From: Muribaculaceae bacterium
GTDB lineage: Bacteria > Bacteroidota > Bacteroidia > Bacteroidales > Muribaculaceae
Assembly: GCA_029051525.1 (NCBI GenBank)
Contig: JAIDKG010000130.1
Coordinates: forward strand, 1 to 36,700
Reading direction: 5' to 3'
Length of the DNA: 36,700 nucleotides
Made by a program: the position numbers and the translations under genes. Under the pieces are notes generated by a model. The model made no database searches. It saw only the letters and a program-made list of their open reading frames with translations, and was not told the origin of the DNA. This document shows positions 1-9,027 of this stretch, piece after piece; position 1 is the first letter of the stretch; every line of letters starts with the position of its first letter.

Positions 1-78
1 CACACCCCCCACCGGCGCCCCCCGCCCCTCGGGCCATTCCGGCCATCGGCGAGGGGCAGCCCCAAAAACTTACCGCTT

Positions 79-693
79 ATGACTGACTTCACCAAGCAAT
101 CCACGGCCGCGGAGACTCACCCGCTCAGACCCTTTATTCCCGCAAGCGCACGGCTGCTGATGTGCGGCACATTCCCACCTCAGCGTCATCGCTGGAGCAT
201 GAACTTCTACTATCCGAATTTCATCAACGACATGTGGCGCATATTCGGTCTGATCTATTTCGACGATAAGGATCATTTCGTCGACCGGCAGGCCAAGACG
301 TTTCATCTCCCGGAGCTGAAACAATTTCTCACCGACCATGGGATTGCTTTGAGCGACACCGGTCGCGAAGTGGTGCGCACCGCCGGCAATGCCTCGGACA
401 AGTATCTCGATATCCGCCGGCAGATAGATCTGCCGGCCATTCTGGCCGAGATGCCGCAATGCGAAGCCGTGGCCACCACCGGCGAGAAGGCAGCAAGCGT
501 GATAGCTGCGATGACCCACACTGAGATTCCTGCCATCGGAGAATTTTGCGACTGCACAATCGTGGATTCTCTTGGCAATGAACGTAAGCTGCGTCATTGG
601 CGCATGCCTTCGTCATCGCGAGCATATCCACTGCCGCTTGAGAAGAAGGCGGAGTATTACAGGGAGATGGTGAGCCACACAGGATTACTCTGA
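79..693 (+). CDS. uracil-DNA glycosylase family protein (UDG/MUG-like superfamily)
   Basis: Full ORF of 204 aa; N-terminal 'LLMCGTFPPQRHRWSMNFYYPNFINDMWRIFG' resembles the UDG-superfamily protein common in Bacteroidetes. Confidence 0.75.
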   Translation: MTDFTKQSTAAETHPLRPFIPASARLLMCGTFPPQRHRWSMNFYYPNFINDMWRIFGLIYFDDKDHFVDRQAKTFHLPELKQFLTDHGIALSDTGREVVRTAGNASDKYLDIRRQIDLPAILAEMPQCEAVATTGEKAASVIAAMTHTEIPAIGEFCDCTIVDSLGNERKLRHWRMPSSSRAYPLPLEKKAEYYREMVSHTGLL

Positions 694-743
694 GCCTGCG
701 TGATGCACTCCGCCACCCAACAATTAATCACAACCATACTATT

Positions 744-1457
744 ATGCTTGACATGATTCCATTGGCGATTTTCGATGCCGCACAGTTTTTCAGTTGGTTT
801 GTAGAAAATGCCAACTACTGGTTTGTATTCATTTTCATGGTGATCGAAAGCTCTTTCATCCCATTCCCTTCGGAGGTTATTGTGCCTCCGGCCGCCTATC
901 TGGCATGCACCAATACAGGAGCGGGAAGCGATATGAATCTTACGATGGTCATCCTTATCGCCACATTGGGAGCTCTTGTAGGAGCTTTCATCAATTACTA
1001 TCTCGCCCTTTGGATCGGACGCCCGGTAGTGTATCGCTTTGCCGATTCGCGCTTCGGCCACGCCTGTCTGATCAATCGTGAGAAGGTAGATAAGGCCGAG
1101 GCATATTTCGACCGCCATGGCGCGATATCCACATTCATAGGCCGTCTTATCCCGGCCATCCGGCAGTTGATCTCTATCCCTGCCGGCATCTCGAAAATGA
1201 ATGTAGGAAAATTCGCAGTCTTTACTTTTCTCGGCGCTCTGGTCTGGAATGCGGTGCTGGCGGCCCTCGGCTATTGGCTCTCGCGCACTGTGAGTCCCGA
1301 CCAGCTCTTTGAGAAAGTTGAGGAATACAACCGCTATCTCACATGGGCCGGCTATGCCTTGGCTCTGATTTGCCTGGCCTATATCCTCTGGAATGCCTTT
1401 CGCCCGCGCTCTAAGAGTGGTGCCAAGTCAGAAGAGAATATTGATAAGTACTTATAA
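744..1457 (+). CDS. DedA/VTT-domain membrane protein
   Basis: 237 aa; 'FIPFPSEVIVPPAAYLA' and 'GRLIPAIRQLISIPAGISKMN' typical of the DedA family, multiple hydrophobic segments. Confidence 0.88.
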   Translation: MLDMIPLAIFDAAQFFSWFVENANYWFVFIFMVIESSFIPFPSEVIVPPAAYLACTNTGAGSDMNLTMVILIATLGALVGAFINYYLALWIGRPVVYRFADSRFGHACLINREKVDKAEAYFDRHGAISTFIGRLIPAIRQLISIPAGISKMNVGKFAVFTFLGALVWNAVLAALGYWLSRTVSPDQLFEKVEEYNRYLTWAGYALALICLAYILWNAFRPRSKSGAKSEENIDKYL

Positions 1458-1502
1458 TAAGTATGCGCATAACCTTAAATCAACATAATTCACTTTTCAA
1501 CA

Positions 1503-2147
1503 ATGCAAGTATCACCCTCGCTGCTCTCAGCTGATTTTGCCAATCTCACCCCCGACCTTGAGATGATCAATGCCTCAGAGGCCGATCTGCTTCATCTCGA
1601 TGTGATGGATGGTGTGTTTGTGCCCAACATCTCTTTCGGCTTTCCCGTGATGAAAGCTGTGGCCAAAGTGTGCCGCAAGCCTCTTGATGTGCACCTCATG
1701 ATTGTGGAGCCACAAAACTGGATCTCGCAGGTGCGCGATCTCAATGCGGAGTATATGGTATTCCATCAGGAGGCATGCACTCACATCCACCGCACTGTAC
1801 AGGCCATCCATGCGGCCGGGATGAAAGCCGGTGTATCACTCTGTCCGGCCACTCCGGTCGGCACCCTCGAGGATATCATCGGTGATCTTGATCAGGTGCT
1901 TCTGATGTCGGTAAATCCCGGTTTCGGAGGTCAGCCTTTCATCCCTCACGTAGTGGAGAAAGTGCGCAAGCTGCGCCGCATGATCGATGAGAGCGGCTCC
2001 AAGGCCCTGATCAATGTGGATGGTGGTGTCAATGCCTCCACAGGCGCTCTGCTGGCTGAGGCCGGTGCCGATATCCTGGTAGCAGGCAGCTACGTGTTCG
2101 GTGCCCCTAATCCGAATGAGGCGATCCATTCCCTCAAAGTGCTTTGA
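1503..2147 (+). CDS. rpe: ribulose-phosphate 3-epimerase
   Basis: 'SPSLLSADFANL', 'LHLDVMDGVFVPNISFG', 'MSVNPGFGGQPFIP', 'NVDGGVN' Rpe motifs. Confidence 0.96.
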   Translation: MQVSPSLLSADFANLTPDLEMINASEADLLHLDVMDGVFVPNISFGFPVMKAVAKVCRKPLDVHLMIVEPQNWISQVRDLNAEYMVFHQEACTHIHRTVQAIHAAGMKAGVSLCPATPVGTLEDIIGDLDQVLLMSVNPGFGGQPFIPHVVEKVRKLRRMIDESGSKALINVDGGVNASTGALLAEAGADILVAGSYVFGAPNPNEAIHSLKVL

Positions 2148-2171
2148 TACAGATCTTCGATTCATCAACCC

Positions 2172-2236
2172 CATAATCCTAAAGAATCGGGAGGAGAGTA
2201 AAAAATGCTCTCCTCCCGATTCTTTTTAGGATTATG
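2172..2236. terminator. Long inverted repeat, bidirectional terminator between convergent rpe and ligA
   Basis: CATAATCCTAAA(..)GAATCGGGAGGAGAG / CTCTCCTCCCGATTC(TT)TTTTAGGATTATG; arms of 27-29 nt with a 2-nt bulge, lying between the two stop codons. Confidence 0.88.
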
Positions 2237-2261
2237 TATGGGGTGGGTGTATACCCGGGGG

Positions 2262-4283
2262 TCACTTCGCATCCTCAGTCAGCATGGCAAGAAATTCATC
2301 TTCATTGACCAGACGAACTCCGAGTGCCCTGCATTTCTCATATTTGGCAGGGCCCATATTCTCACCGGCCAGCACAAAACTCGTCTTCTTCGATATGCTT
2401 CCGGCATTCTTGCCGCCATGGCGCTCTATGAGCGCTTTGTATTCATCGCGTGAGTGATGCGAAAATGTGCCGGATATAACTATGGTCTTTCCGGCCAGAG
2501 AATCGCCGGCAGGAGCCATCTTATCGGCCGACAGGGCCATCTGTACTCCTGCGGCGCGCAGACGCGAAATGTTATCCACATTCACAGGGTCACGCAGGAA
2601 ATCGTAGATACATTTTCCTATCACAGGACCTATATCCTGAATAGCGGTAAGTGCCTCCACGCTCATGGCCTGCATGGCATCCATGCTCTTCACGGCCATG
2701 GCCAGACGCTTGGCCGTGGTCTCTCCCACATTTGGAATGGATAGGGCATAGACCACTCTCTCAAATGGCACACTCTTCGAAGCCTCGATACCGGCCATGA
2801 TTTTCTCAGCACTCTTTCGGCCGATGCGGTCGAGGGTGGAGAGGCGATCGGCAGTGAGGTCATAGATATCGGCTATGCGCTCTACCATGCCGGAGTCGAA
2901 AAGAAGTTCGGCGGTCTCTTCGCCGATTCCATCGATATTCATCATGCGGCGGGCGCAGAAGTGCTCTATCTTTCCTGTGAGCTGCGGACGGCAACCATAA
3001 TGGTTGGGACAGCACCAGGCGGCTTCGCCATAAATTCGCTCCAGAGGAGTGCCGCATTCCGGGCAATCCTTCACAAATACTACAGGTGAGGCATCGGGAG
3101 AGCGTTGCTCCACATCCACTCCGGTAATCTTAGGAATAATCTCGCCACCTTTCTCCACATAGAGCCAGTCGGCCTGGTGGATGTCGAGTTCACGGATTAT
3201 ATCATCATTATGCAGCGAGGCGCGCTTCACGATAGTGCCGCTCAGAAGCACCGGCTCAAGATTGGCCACAGGTGTCACGATACCCATACGCCCGGTCTCG
3301 AACGACACGAAGCGCAGACGAGTGCAAGCCCTCTCCGGATTGAACTTATAGGCTATAGCCCAACGTGGCGATTTGGCCGTGAAGCCCAGATTGAGTTGCT
3401 GCCGCAGGGAGTCGACCTTGAATACCAATCCATCGGTAGCTACAGGTAGTTGGCGGCGCTCTTCGTCCCAACGGGTCACGAAAGCATCCACCTCCTCGAG
3501 TGAATGCAACAGTTGCATATGCTTCGAGACTTTAAATCCCCAGCGGCGGGCGGCCTCCATATTCTCATAGTGGCTGTCGGAAGGAAGATCATCTGAGAGC
3601 AGATAGTAGAATCGGGCATCAAGATGACGTGAAGCCACAATGCGGGGATCCTGCATCTTGAGTGTGCCGGAGGCGGCGTTGCGGGGATTGGCGAAGAGAG
3701 GCTCCTCATTGTAGGCGCGCTCTGCATTGAGCTTTTCAAATACCTCCCAGGGCATGAGGATCTCTCCGCGTATCTCAAATTCCTCGGGCCAATCGCCTGG
3801 CAGAAGCTGCAGCGGGATTGAGCGGATAGTCTTGACATTGGCGGTCACATCGTCGCCCTGAGTGCCGTCGCCACGCGTCACAGCCCGTATCAGGCGTCCG
3901 TGGCGATAGGTTAAGGATATCGATGTGCCATCGAATTTCAATTCACCCACCACGCTGAAACTTTCCCCTTCAAGCGCTTTTTTCACACGATCAAACCATT
4001 CATCTACCTCAGATATGGAATAGGAGTTGGAGAGCGACATCATGGGGCGCGCATGCACCACATGATCGAATCCCTTGGTGAGGTCGCTTCCCACTCGATG
4101 TGTGGGCGACAGAGGATCATCATATTCCGGGAATTCCCGCTCAAGAGCCTCGAGCTCTTTAAGCAGATGGTCGAAATCATAGTCGCTGATTTCAGGAGAA
4201 TTTAGCACATAATAGTTGTGATTATGCCGGTTGATCTCCTGCCGGAGATTCTCTATGCGTGTTTTGGCGTCTTGTGTGGTCAT
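2262..4283 (-). CDS. ligA: NAD-dependent DNA ligase LigA
   Basis: 'VVGELKFDGTSISLTYRHG' (KFDG-type active site), Cys4 zinc finger 'CPECGTPLERIYGEAAWCCPNHYGC', HhH region, C-terminal BRCT. ORF is open to 4376, but 'MTTQDAKTRIENLRQEIN' at 4283 is the likelier start. Confidence 0.96.
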   Translation of the reverse strand: MTTQDAKTRIENLRQEINRHNHNYYVLNSPEISDYDFDHLLKELEALEREFPEYDDPLSPTHRVGSDLTKGFDHVVHARPMMSLSNSYSISEVDEWFDRVKKALEGESFSVVGELKFDGTSISLTYRHGRLIRAVTRGDGTQGDDVTANVKTIRSIPLQLLPGDWPEEFEIRGEILMPWEVFEKLNAERAYNEEPLFANPRNAASGTLKMQDPRIVASRHLDARFYYLLSDDLPSDSHYENMEAARRWGFKVSKHMQLLHSLEEVDAFVTRWDEERRQLPVATDGLVFKVDSLRQQLNLGFTAKSPRWAIAYKFNPERACTRLRFVSFETGRMGIVTPVANLEPVLLSGTIVKRASLHNDDIIRELDIHQADWLYVEKGGEIIPKITGVDVEQRSPDASPVVFVKDCPECGTPLERIYGEAAWCCPNHYGCRPQLTGKIEHFCARRMMNIDGIGEETAELLFDSGMVERIADIYDLTADRLSTLDRIGRKSAEKIMAGIEASKSVPFERVVYALSIPNVGETTAKRLAMAVKSMDAMQAMSVEALTAIQDIGPVIGKCIYDFLRDPVNVDNISRLRAAGVQMALSADKMAPAGDSLAGKTIVISGTFSHHSRDEYKALIERHGGKNAGSISKKTSFVLAGENMGPAKYEKCRALGVRLVNEDEFLAMLTEDAK

Positions 4284-4303
4284 GGCGGGTAAAGCGATAT
4301 AAA

Positions 4304-5059
4304 TTAATCGATATAGGGATATTTTACATCCCATAGGAAGAGAGCCTGCGGGGGCATGGAGGTGCCGGCCGCACATCGGTCGCGGCGCTCTATGATGGTC
4401 TGGAAGTCGCGGTGCGAGATTTTACCTCGCCCCACATCGACAAGTGTGCCGACCACCGATCTCACCATATTACGCAGGAATCGGTCGGCGGTGATGGTAA
4501 ATACCAGACCCGGCACTCCGAAGGGGTTATCGTAGGAGGTCCAGAGCGCATGGCGCACATCGCAAATGTTGGTGCGCGCATCGGAGTGGAGCTTTGCAAA
4601 TGAAGTGAAGTCGGAAGTGGCCGGCAGTAGTGCGGCAGCCTCATTCATGGCATCGACATCCAGCGCAGTGGGGGAATACCAGGATGAGGCCCGCAGGAAC
4701 GGACTCTTCTCAAGCGCCACGAAATATTTGTAGCTGCGCTCTGTGGCATCAAACCTTGCATGGGCTTCGGGATGCACCTCAATGAGTCGCTGCAGCGATA
4801 TGCCATGCCCTACGAGCCGATTGAGCCCGGTGAGGAATCGTCCGGGATCGGCAATCGGAGAGTCGGTGTCGAAATGGGCATACATGGTGCGGGCATTCAC
4901 CCCGGTATCTGTGCGCCCGGCCCCTACGATAGGAGTTGGGCGGCGCAACACTGTGGATAGAGCACTCTCTATCGTCTGCTGCACGGAGCAGGCATTCGGC
5001 TGTGTCTGCCAGCCATGAAAGCCTGCTCCGTCGTAAGCGAGTCGGAGGAAATAGCGCAT
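4304..5059 (-). CDS. truA: tRNA pseudouridine(38-40) synthase TruA
   Basis: 'RYFLRLAYDGAGFHGWQTQPNACSVQQTIE', 'GAGRTDTGVNARTMYAHFD'. Confidence 0.96.
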   Translation of the reverse strand: MRYFLRLAYDGAGFHGWQTQPNACSVQQTIESALSTVLRRPTPIVGAGRTDTGVNARTMYAHFDTDSPIADPGRFLTGLNRLVGHGISLQRLIEVHPEAHARFDATERSYKYFVALEKSPFLRASSWYSPTALDVDAMNEAAALLPATSDFTSFAKLHSDARTNICDVRHALWTSYDNPFGVPGLVFTITADRFLRNMVRSVVGTLVDVGRGKISHRDFQTIIERRDRCAAGTSMPPQALFLWDVKYPYID

Positions 5060-6963
5060 TAGTCTCTCTCCTCAAGATATGTTATGCCATAGAGCCCCGA
5101 ACGATAGTTGTTGAGGAACTGGCGTCCCTCTTCGGGGGAGATTACATGCTCCTTGACCGATTTCGACACCCATGTCTCCAGATTGCGCACGAGCTTTTTG
5201 GGATTATATTCCACATAGTCGAGCACATCGGCCACTGGTTCGCCATCGATTACCTGCTCTATCTGATAGCCCTCTTTCGATCCGGTGATATGCACAGCGG
5301 CGGTGTCGCCGAAGAGGTTGTGCAGGTCGCCCAATATCTCCTGATATGCTCCAACGAGGAATACACCGATATAGTAATGGCCTCCACGTGTGAATTTATG
5401 CACCGGCAGAGAGTATGACACGCCCTGTGGCGACACGAAGCGATTGATTTTGCCATCGCTGTCGCATGTCACATCCTGGATCGTGCACACCTGAGTGGGC
5501 TTCTCTCCCAGACGTGATATAGGCATCACCGGGAAGAGCTGGTCGATGGCCCAGGAGTCGGGGAGCGACTGAAAGAGTGAGAAATTGCAGAAGTACTTTT
5601 CGGGGAGCATTCTCGACACCTTGCGCAGCTCTTCCGGTGGATGCTTCATGTTGGTGGCAATATCGTTGACATCGCGGGCCACACTCCAGAAGAGTTTCTC
5701 AATCTGTGCGCGTGTGATGAGGTCAAGCATGCCGAGGCTGAAGAGTTCGAGAGCCTCTTCGCGTATCTGAAGCGCATCGTGCCAGTCTTCGAATACTCGG
5801 GCGGGATTGATCTTATCCCAGATGTTGTAGAGCTCGCGCGTGAGCTCATGTGCATCCTCGGCGAGATGGTCTTTATCCTCGTCCCATTCGGGAAGCTGAG
5901 TGGTCTCGAGCACCTCGATCACAAGCACCGAATGGTGAGCAGTGACCGACCTACCGCTCTCGGTGATGATGTTGGGGTGGGGAAGTTCATTCTTCACACA
6001 CACATCTACGAGAGCTGCCACAGAATCGTTGACATATTCCTGGATGGAGTAATTCATCGAGTTCTCACCCGAGGCTGAACGTGTGCCGTCGTAATCTACT
6101 CCGAGTCCACCGCCTATATCCACAAATTCGACAGCAAATCCCATCTTGGAGAGCTGGACATAGAATTGCATCGCCTCGCGGAGAGCATTCTTGATGCGGC
6201 GTATCTTGGTGATCTGACTTCCTATATGGAAATGAATAAGTTTCAGGCAATCGGTCATCTCATTGGCGCGAAGGAATTCGAGAGCCTCGAGGAGTTCGCT
6301 CGAGTTAAGACCGAATTTGCTCACATCGCCACCTGATTCCTCCCATTTACCACTGCCGGAAGATGTGATTTTGATGCGTATGCCGATGTTGGGACGCACA
6401 TTGATGCGCCGTGCCACCTCAAGTATGAGTCGGAGCTCATTGAGCTTCTCCACCACAAGGTATATGCGGCGCCCCATCTTCTGGGCCAGCAGGGCGAGCT
6501 CTACATAATCCTCATCCTTGTAGCCATTGCATATGATGATGGAACTGCCGTGAGGATTCACACCAAGCACAGCATGAAGCTCCGGCTTGGAGCCGGCCTC
6601 CAGACCGATGTTATACTTATTGCCATGGCTCACAATCTCCTCAACCACCTGGCTCATCTGATTCACCTTGATGGGATACACCACGAAGTTCTGACCGGAA
6701 TAATTGTATTCCTGAGCCGCCTTGCGGAAGCAATTGGTGATTTTCTGGATTCGGTCATCGAGGATGTCGGGGAATCGGAGCAATACCGGTGCCGATACAT
6801 CGCGCAGGCGCAACTCATCCATAACCTCTTTGAGGTCGATAGGAGCATAATCCTCGCGGGGCACACACTGCACATTGCCCTTCTCGTTGATAGAAAAGTA
6901 TTTCAATCCCCAGCCGCCGATGTTATAGATCTCGGCCGAGTCTTCAATACGCCATTTTCTCAT
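5059..6963 (-). CDS. speA: biosynthetic arginine decarboxylase (PLP fold III)
   Basis: 634 aa; 'NFVVYPIKVNQMSQVVEEI', 'GLEAGSKPELHAVLG', 'LKLIHFHIGSQI', 'DIGGGLGVDYDG'. Its TAA overlaps the truA ATG (TAATG). Confidence 0.95.
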   Translation of the reverse strand: MRKWRIEDSAEIYNIGGWGLKYFSINEKGNVQCVPREDYAPIDLKEVMDELRLRDVSAPVLLRFPDILDDRIQKITNCFRKAAQEYNYSGQNFVVYPIKVNQMSQVVEEIVSHGNKYNIGLEAGSKPELHAVLGVNPHGSSIIICNGYKDEDYVELALLAQKMGRRIYLVVEKLNELRLILEVARRINVRPNIGIRIKITSSGSGKWEESGGDVSKFGLNSSELLEALEFLRANEMTDCLKLIHFHIGSQITKIRRIKNALREAMQFYVQLSKMGFAVEFVDIGGGLGVDYDGTRSASGENSMNYSIQEYVNDSVAALVDVCVKNELPHPNIITESGRSVTAHHSVLVIEVLETTQLPEWDEDKDHLAEDAHELTRELYNIWDKINPARVFEDWHDALQIREEALELFSLGMLDLITRAQIEKLFWSVARDVNDIATNMKHPPEELRKVSRMLPEKYFCNFSLFQSLPDSWAIDQLFPVMPISRLGEKPTQVCTIQDVTCDSDGKINRFVSPQGVSYSLPVHKFTRGGHYYIGVFLVGAYQEILGDLHNLFGDTAAVHITGSKEGYQIEQVIDGEPVADVLDYVEYNPKKLVRNLETWVSKSVKEHVISPEEGRQFLNNYRSGLYGITYLEERD

Positions 6964-7020
6964 TTTATCTTTTTTCTATTTTTTTAGTAGTCGGCATATT
7001 TCGAGAGGCTTCCACAGCCG

Positions 7021-7374
7021 TCAGCCCACAGAGGCAGCACCTGCCGGGGGAGTGGCAGGCTGGCCAAGCAACTCGAAATATTGCACCTCAATCTCAGCCA
7101 CACGCCGCTTGATCTTGTAGCGGTCTTCATATTCGCGATAGCGAAGTTTCCCCTCTACGTATAAGCGTGTGCCTTTTCTCACATAGCGTTCGGCCACAGA
7201 GGCGTTGCGTCCGGTAAGGATGCATGTGTGCCAATCTGTGATTTCAACACCCGATGTGCCTTTAGGTTCGCTGGTGGCCAGAGAGAATCGGGCCACTGCG
7301 AAATCTTTCTGGGGATATCGCATCTCCGGATCATTCCCCACATATCCAAGCAGAATTACTTTATTGACCGACAT
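7021..7374 (-). CDS. ssb: single-stranded DNA-binding protein (short, no acidic C-terminal tip)
   Basis: 'MSVNKVILLGYVGNDPEMRYPQKDFAVARFSLATSE', 'WHTCILTGRNASVAERYVRKGTRLYVEGKLRYREYED' SSB OB-fold; ends 'GQPATPPAGAASVG'. Confidence 0.93.
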   Translation of the reverse strand: MSVNKVILLGYVGNDPEMRYPQKDFAVARFSLATSEPKGTSGVEITDWHTCILTGRNASVAERYVRKGTRLYVEGKLRYREYEDRYKIKRRVAEIEVQYFELLGQPATPPAGAASVG

Positions 7375-7377
7375 GGC

Positions 7378-8334
7378 TTACTTCTTTTCACCTTCCGCAC
7401 TCCCGGGATTGCTCCAGGCGCACACCTTAAGGTTGAGCCCGGTCTTCTCATGGAGTCCGAAAAGCAGGTTCATGATATGCAATGCCTCGGCGGCTCCTCC
7501 GCGCATGCGCGGATCGGCCACGACCTCGAGCCGCAGAGTGTCGGCATCAGGTTTGCTCACGGCGATTACCACCTTATTGCTTCCCTCCACCTCGGCAGGT
7601 GTCACGGGATGAGTCACCACATAGGTGAAGTTATGGTCGTCGTAGATGGAATCATATACCTTCACCACCTCTTCCAGATTGCTGGAGCAGGGGAGGCAGA
7701 GGGAGAGCTTGAGGCTGCGTGAAGAAGGGGGGGTAGTTCCGATGCGGATGATTACCTCACCGTTGAAACTGGTCTGCACACGCTGCAGCTCGCGCCCGAC
7801 TTCCATCGCAGCGCTCTGGCACATCTCTTCGGTAGTCACATCGGCCGGAGCCGATACCTCCACCTCAACATTACCACGCAGCATCAGATGCCGCGCCAGA
7901 GGATAGAGTGCCACAAGCAGCGGAGATGCCAGCACCCGGGGCACTACGGCCACACGCGCTCCTCTCACGAGAGGCTTGCGGTTCATCTCCGACAGTCCAT
8001 ACACCGGAGCAAAAGCCTCGGTCATACCGGGAGTCAGCGAGTCGGGGAAGAGAATGAGTTTGAGCTGAGGGCGGTCGGCCATCAGTTTCACCCAATCACT
8101 CTCGGAGTATAGCCCTCGTATCAGGAACGCCACATCGAGAGCGGTGGCATCGAAATTGGAGGTGAAAAGTATACGCTCTTCACCTATGAATCCGTGATGC
8201 ACACTCCCCACCGGGCGCCCGGCATAACCGGGCGCATAGGCGGTGACCACATCCACATCGGGGTGATTCAGACAGAGCCTGAGCAATTCTCCGGCCACTT
8301 CGCTGTCGGCACCGGCGATTCCAACTTTAATCAT
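7378..8334 (-). CDS. ArgC-like protein (N-acetyl-gamma-glutamyl-phosphate reductase fold, apparently lacking the catalytic Cys)
   Basis: N-terminal 'IKVGIAGADSEVAGELLRLCLNHPDVDVV' and C-terminal 'RGGAAEALHIMNLLFGLHEKTGLNLK' match ArgC, but the expected GCF/YxT segment reads 'VPRVLASPLLVALYPL'. Confidence 0.75.
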   Translation of the reverse strand: MIKVGIAGADSEVAGELLRLCLNHPDVDVVTAYAPGYAGRPVGSVHHGFIGEERILFTSNFDATALDVAFLIRGLYSESDWVKLMADRPQLKLILFPDSLTPGMTEAFAPVYGLSEMNRKPLVRGARVAVVPRVLASPLLVALYPLARHLMLRGNVEVEVSAPADVTTEEMCQSAAMEVGRELQRVQTSFNGEVIIRIGTTPPSSRSLKLSLCLPCSSNLEEVVKVYDSIYDDHNFTYVVTHPVTPAEVEGSNKVVIAVSKPDADTLRLEVVADPRMRGGAAEALHIMNLLFGLHEKTGLNLKVCAWSNPGSAEGEKK

Positions 8335-8398
8335 TTCTGCTTTCGTTTATAGGTTTTTCACACATGTGAGAGTAGGCCGGTGAGGTTCCGGCCATTTT

Positions 8399-8896
8399 TC
8401 AGAACGGGGGGATATAGTGTTTGAGGGGAACAAAGCGGCCCAGTACAGCCATCTTCTCTTCATGTGTCATTCCCTCGCGGAGCACGGCGAAGATTGTATT
8501 TCCGCCGGCGATGGTGCCTAAGATGTCGGGGCAGTTGGATATGTCGATATCATATGCCAGACCGGAAGCATAGCCGTTGCGGGTCTTTATCACAGCGATG
8601 TCGCCCGATAGATCGAGCGATATGAAGCCGCTCTGATAGTTGGCGTTCATATCGAGCTGACCGGCGGCAAGGAGTTTATCCTTGAGCGAATTGCTATCGG
8701 GCAGCACGTATACGTAGGTGCCACGGTCGGTGGGCACCTTAGTGGTGTGGAGCATTTTCAGGTCGCGCGAGAGTGTGGCCTGAGTCACTTTGAATCCTAC
8801 CTCGGCGAGCTTGCGGGCAAGCTCCTCCTGCGAGGATATGCATTGGGTCTTGATGAGTTCTACTATGACCTCGACTCTTTTTCTACGGTTCTTCAT
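8399..8896 (-). CDS. argR: arginine repressor ArgR
   Basis: 'RKRVEVIVELIKTQCISSQEELARKLAEVGFKVTQATLSRDLKML' and 'PDILGTIAGGNTIFAVLRE'. Confidence 0.93.
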   Translation of the reverse strand: MKNRRKRVEVIVELIKTQCISSQEELARKLAEVGFKVTQATLSRDLKMLHTTKVPTDRGTYVYVLPDSNSLKDKLLAAGQLDMNANYQSGFISLDLSGDIAVIKTRNGYASGLAYDIDISNCPDILGTIAGGNTIFAVLREGMTHEEKMAVLGRFVPLKHYIPPF

Positions 8897-9027
8897 TGTC
8901 GTGTGTCGATTATATCTGTGATATTTGAAATTGTCTGTTTCGCGTGTTGCCTCTTTGCAGCCTGGGATAAATCTCTCCCTTTGGCATTTACATCCCTTAC
9001 ATGAGGATGGTTCTGGAGAAGAGAGGC

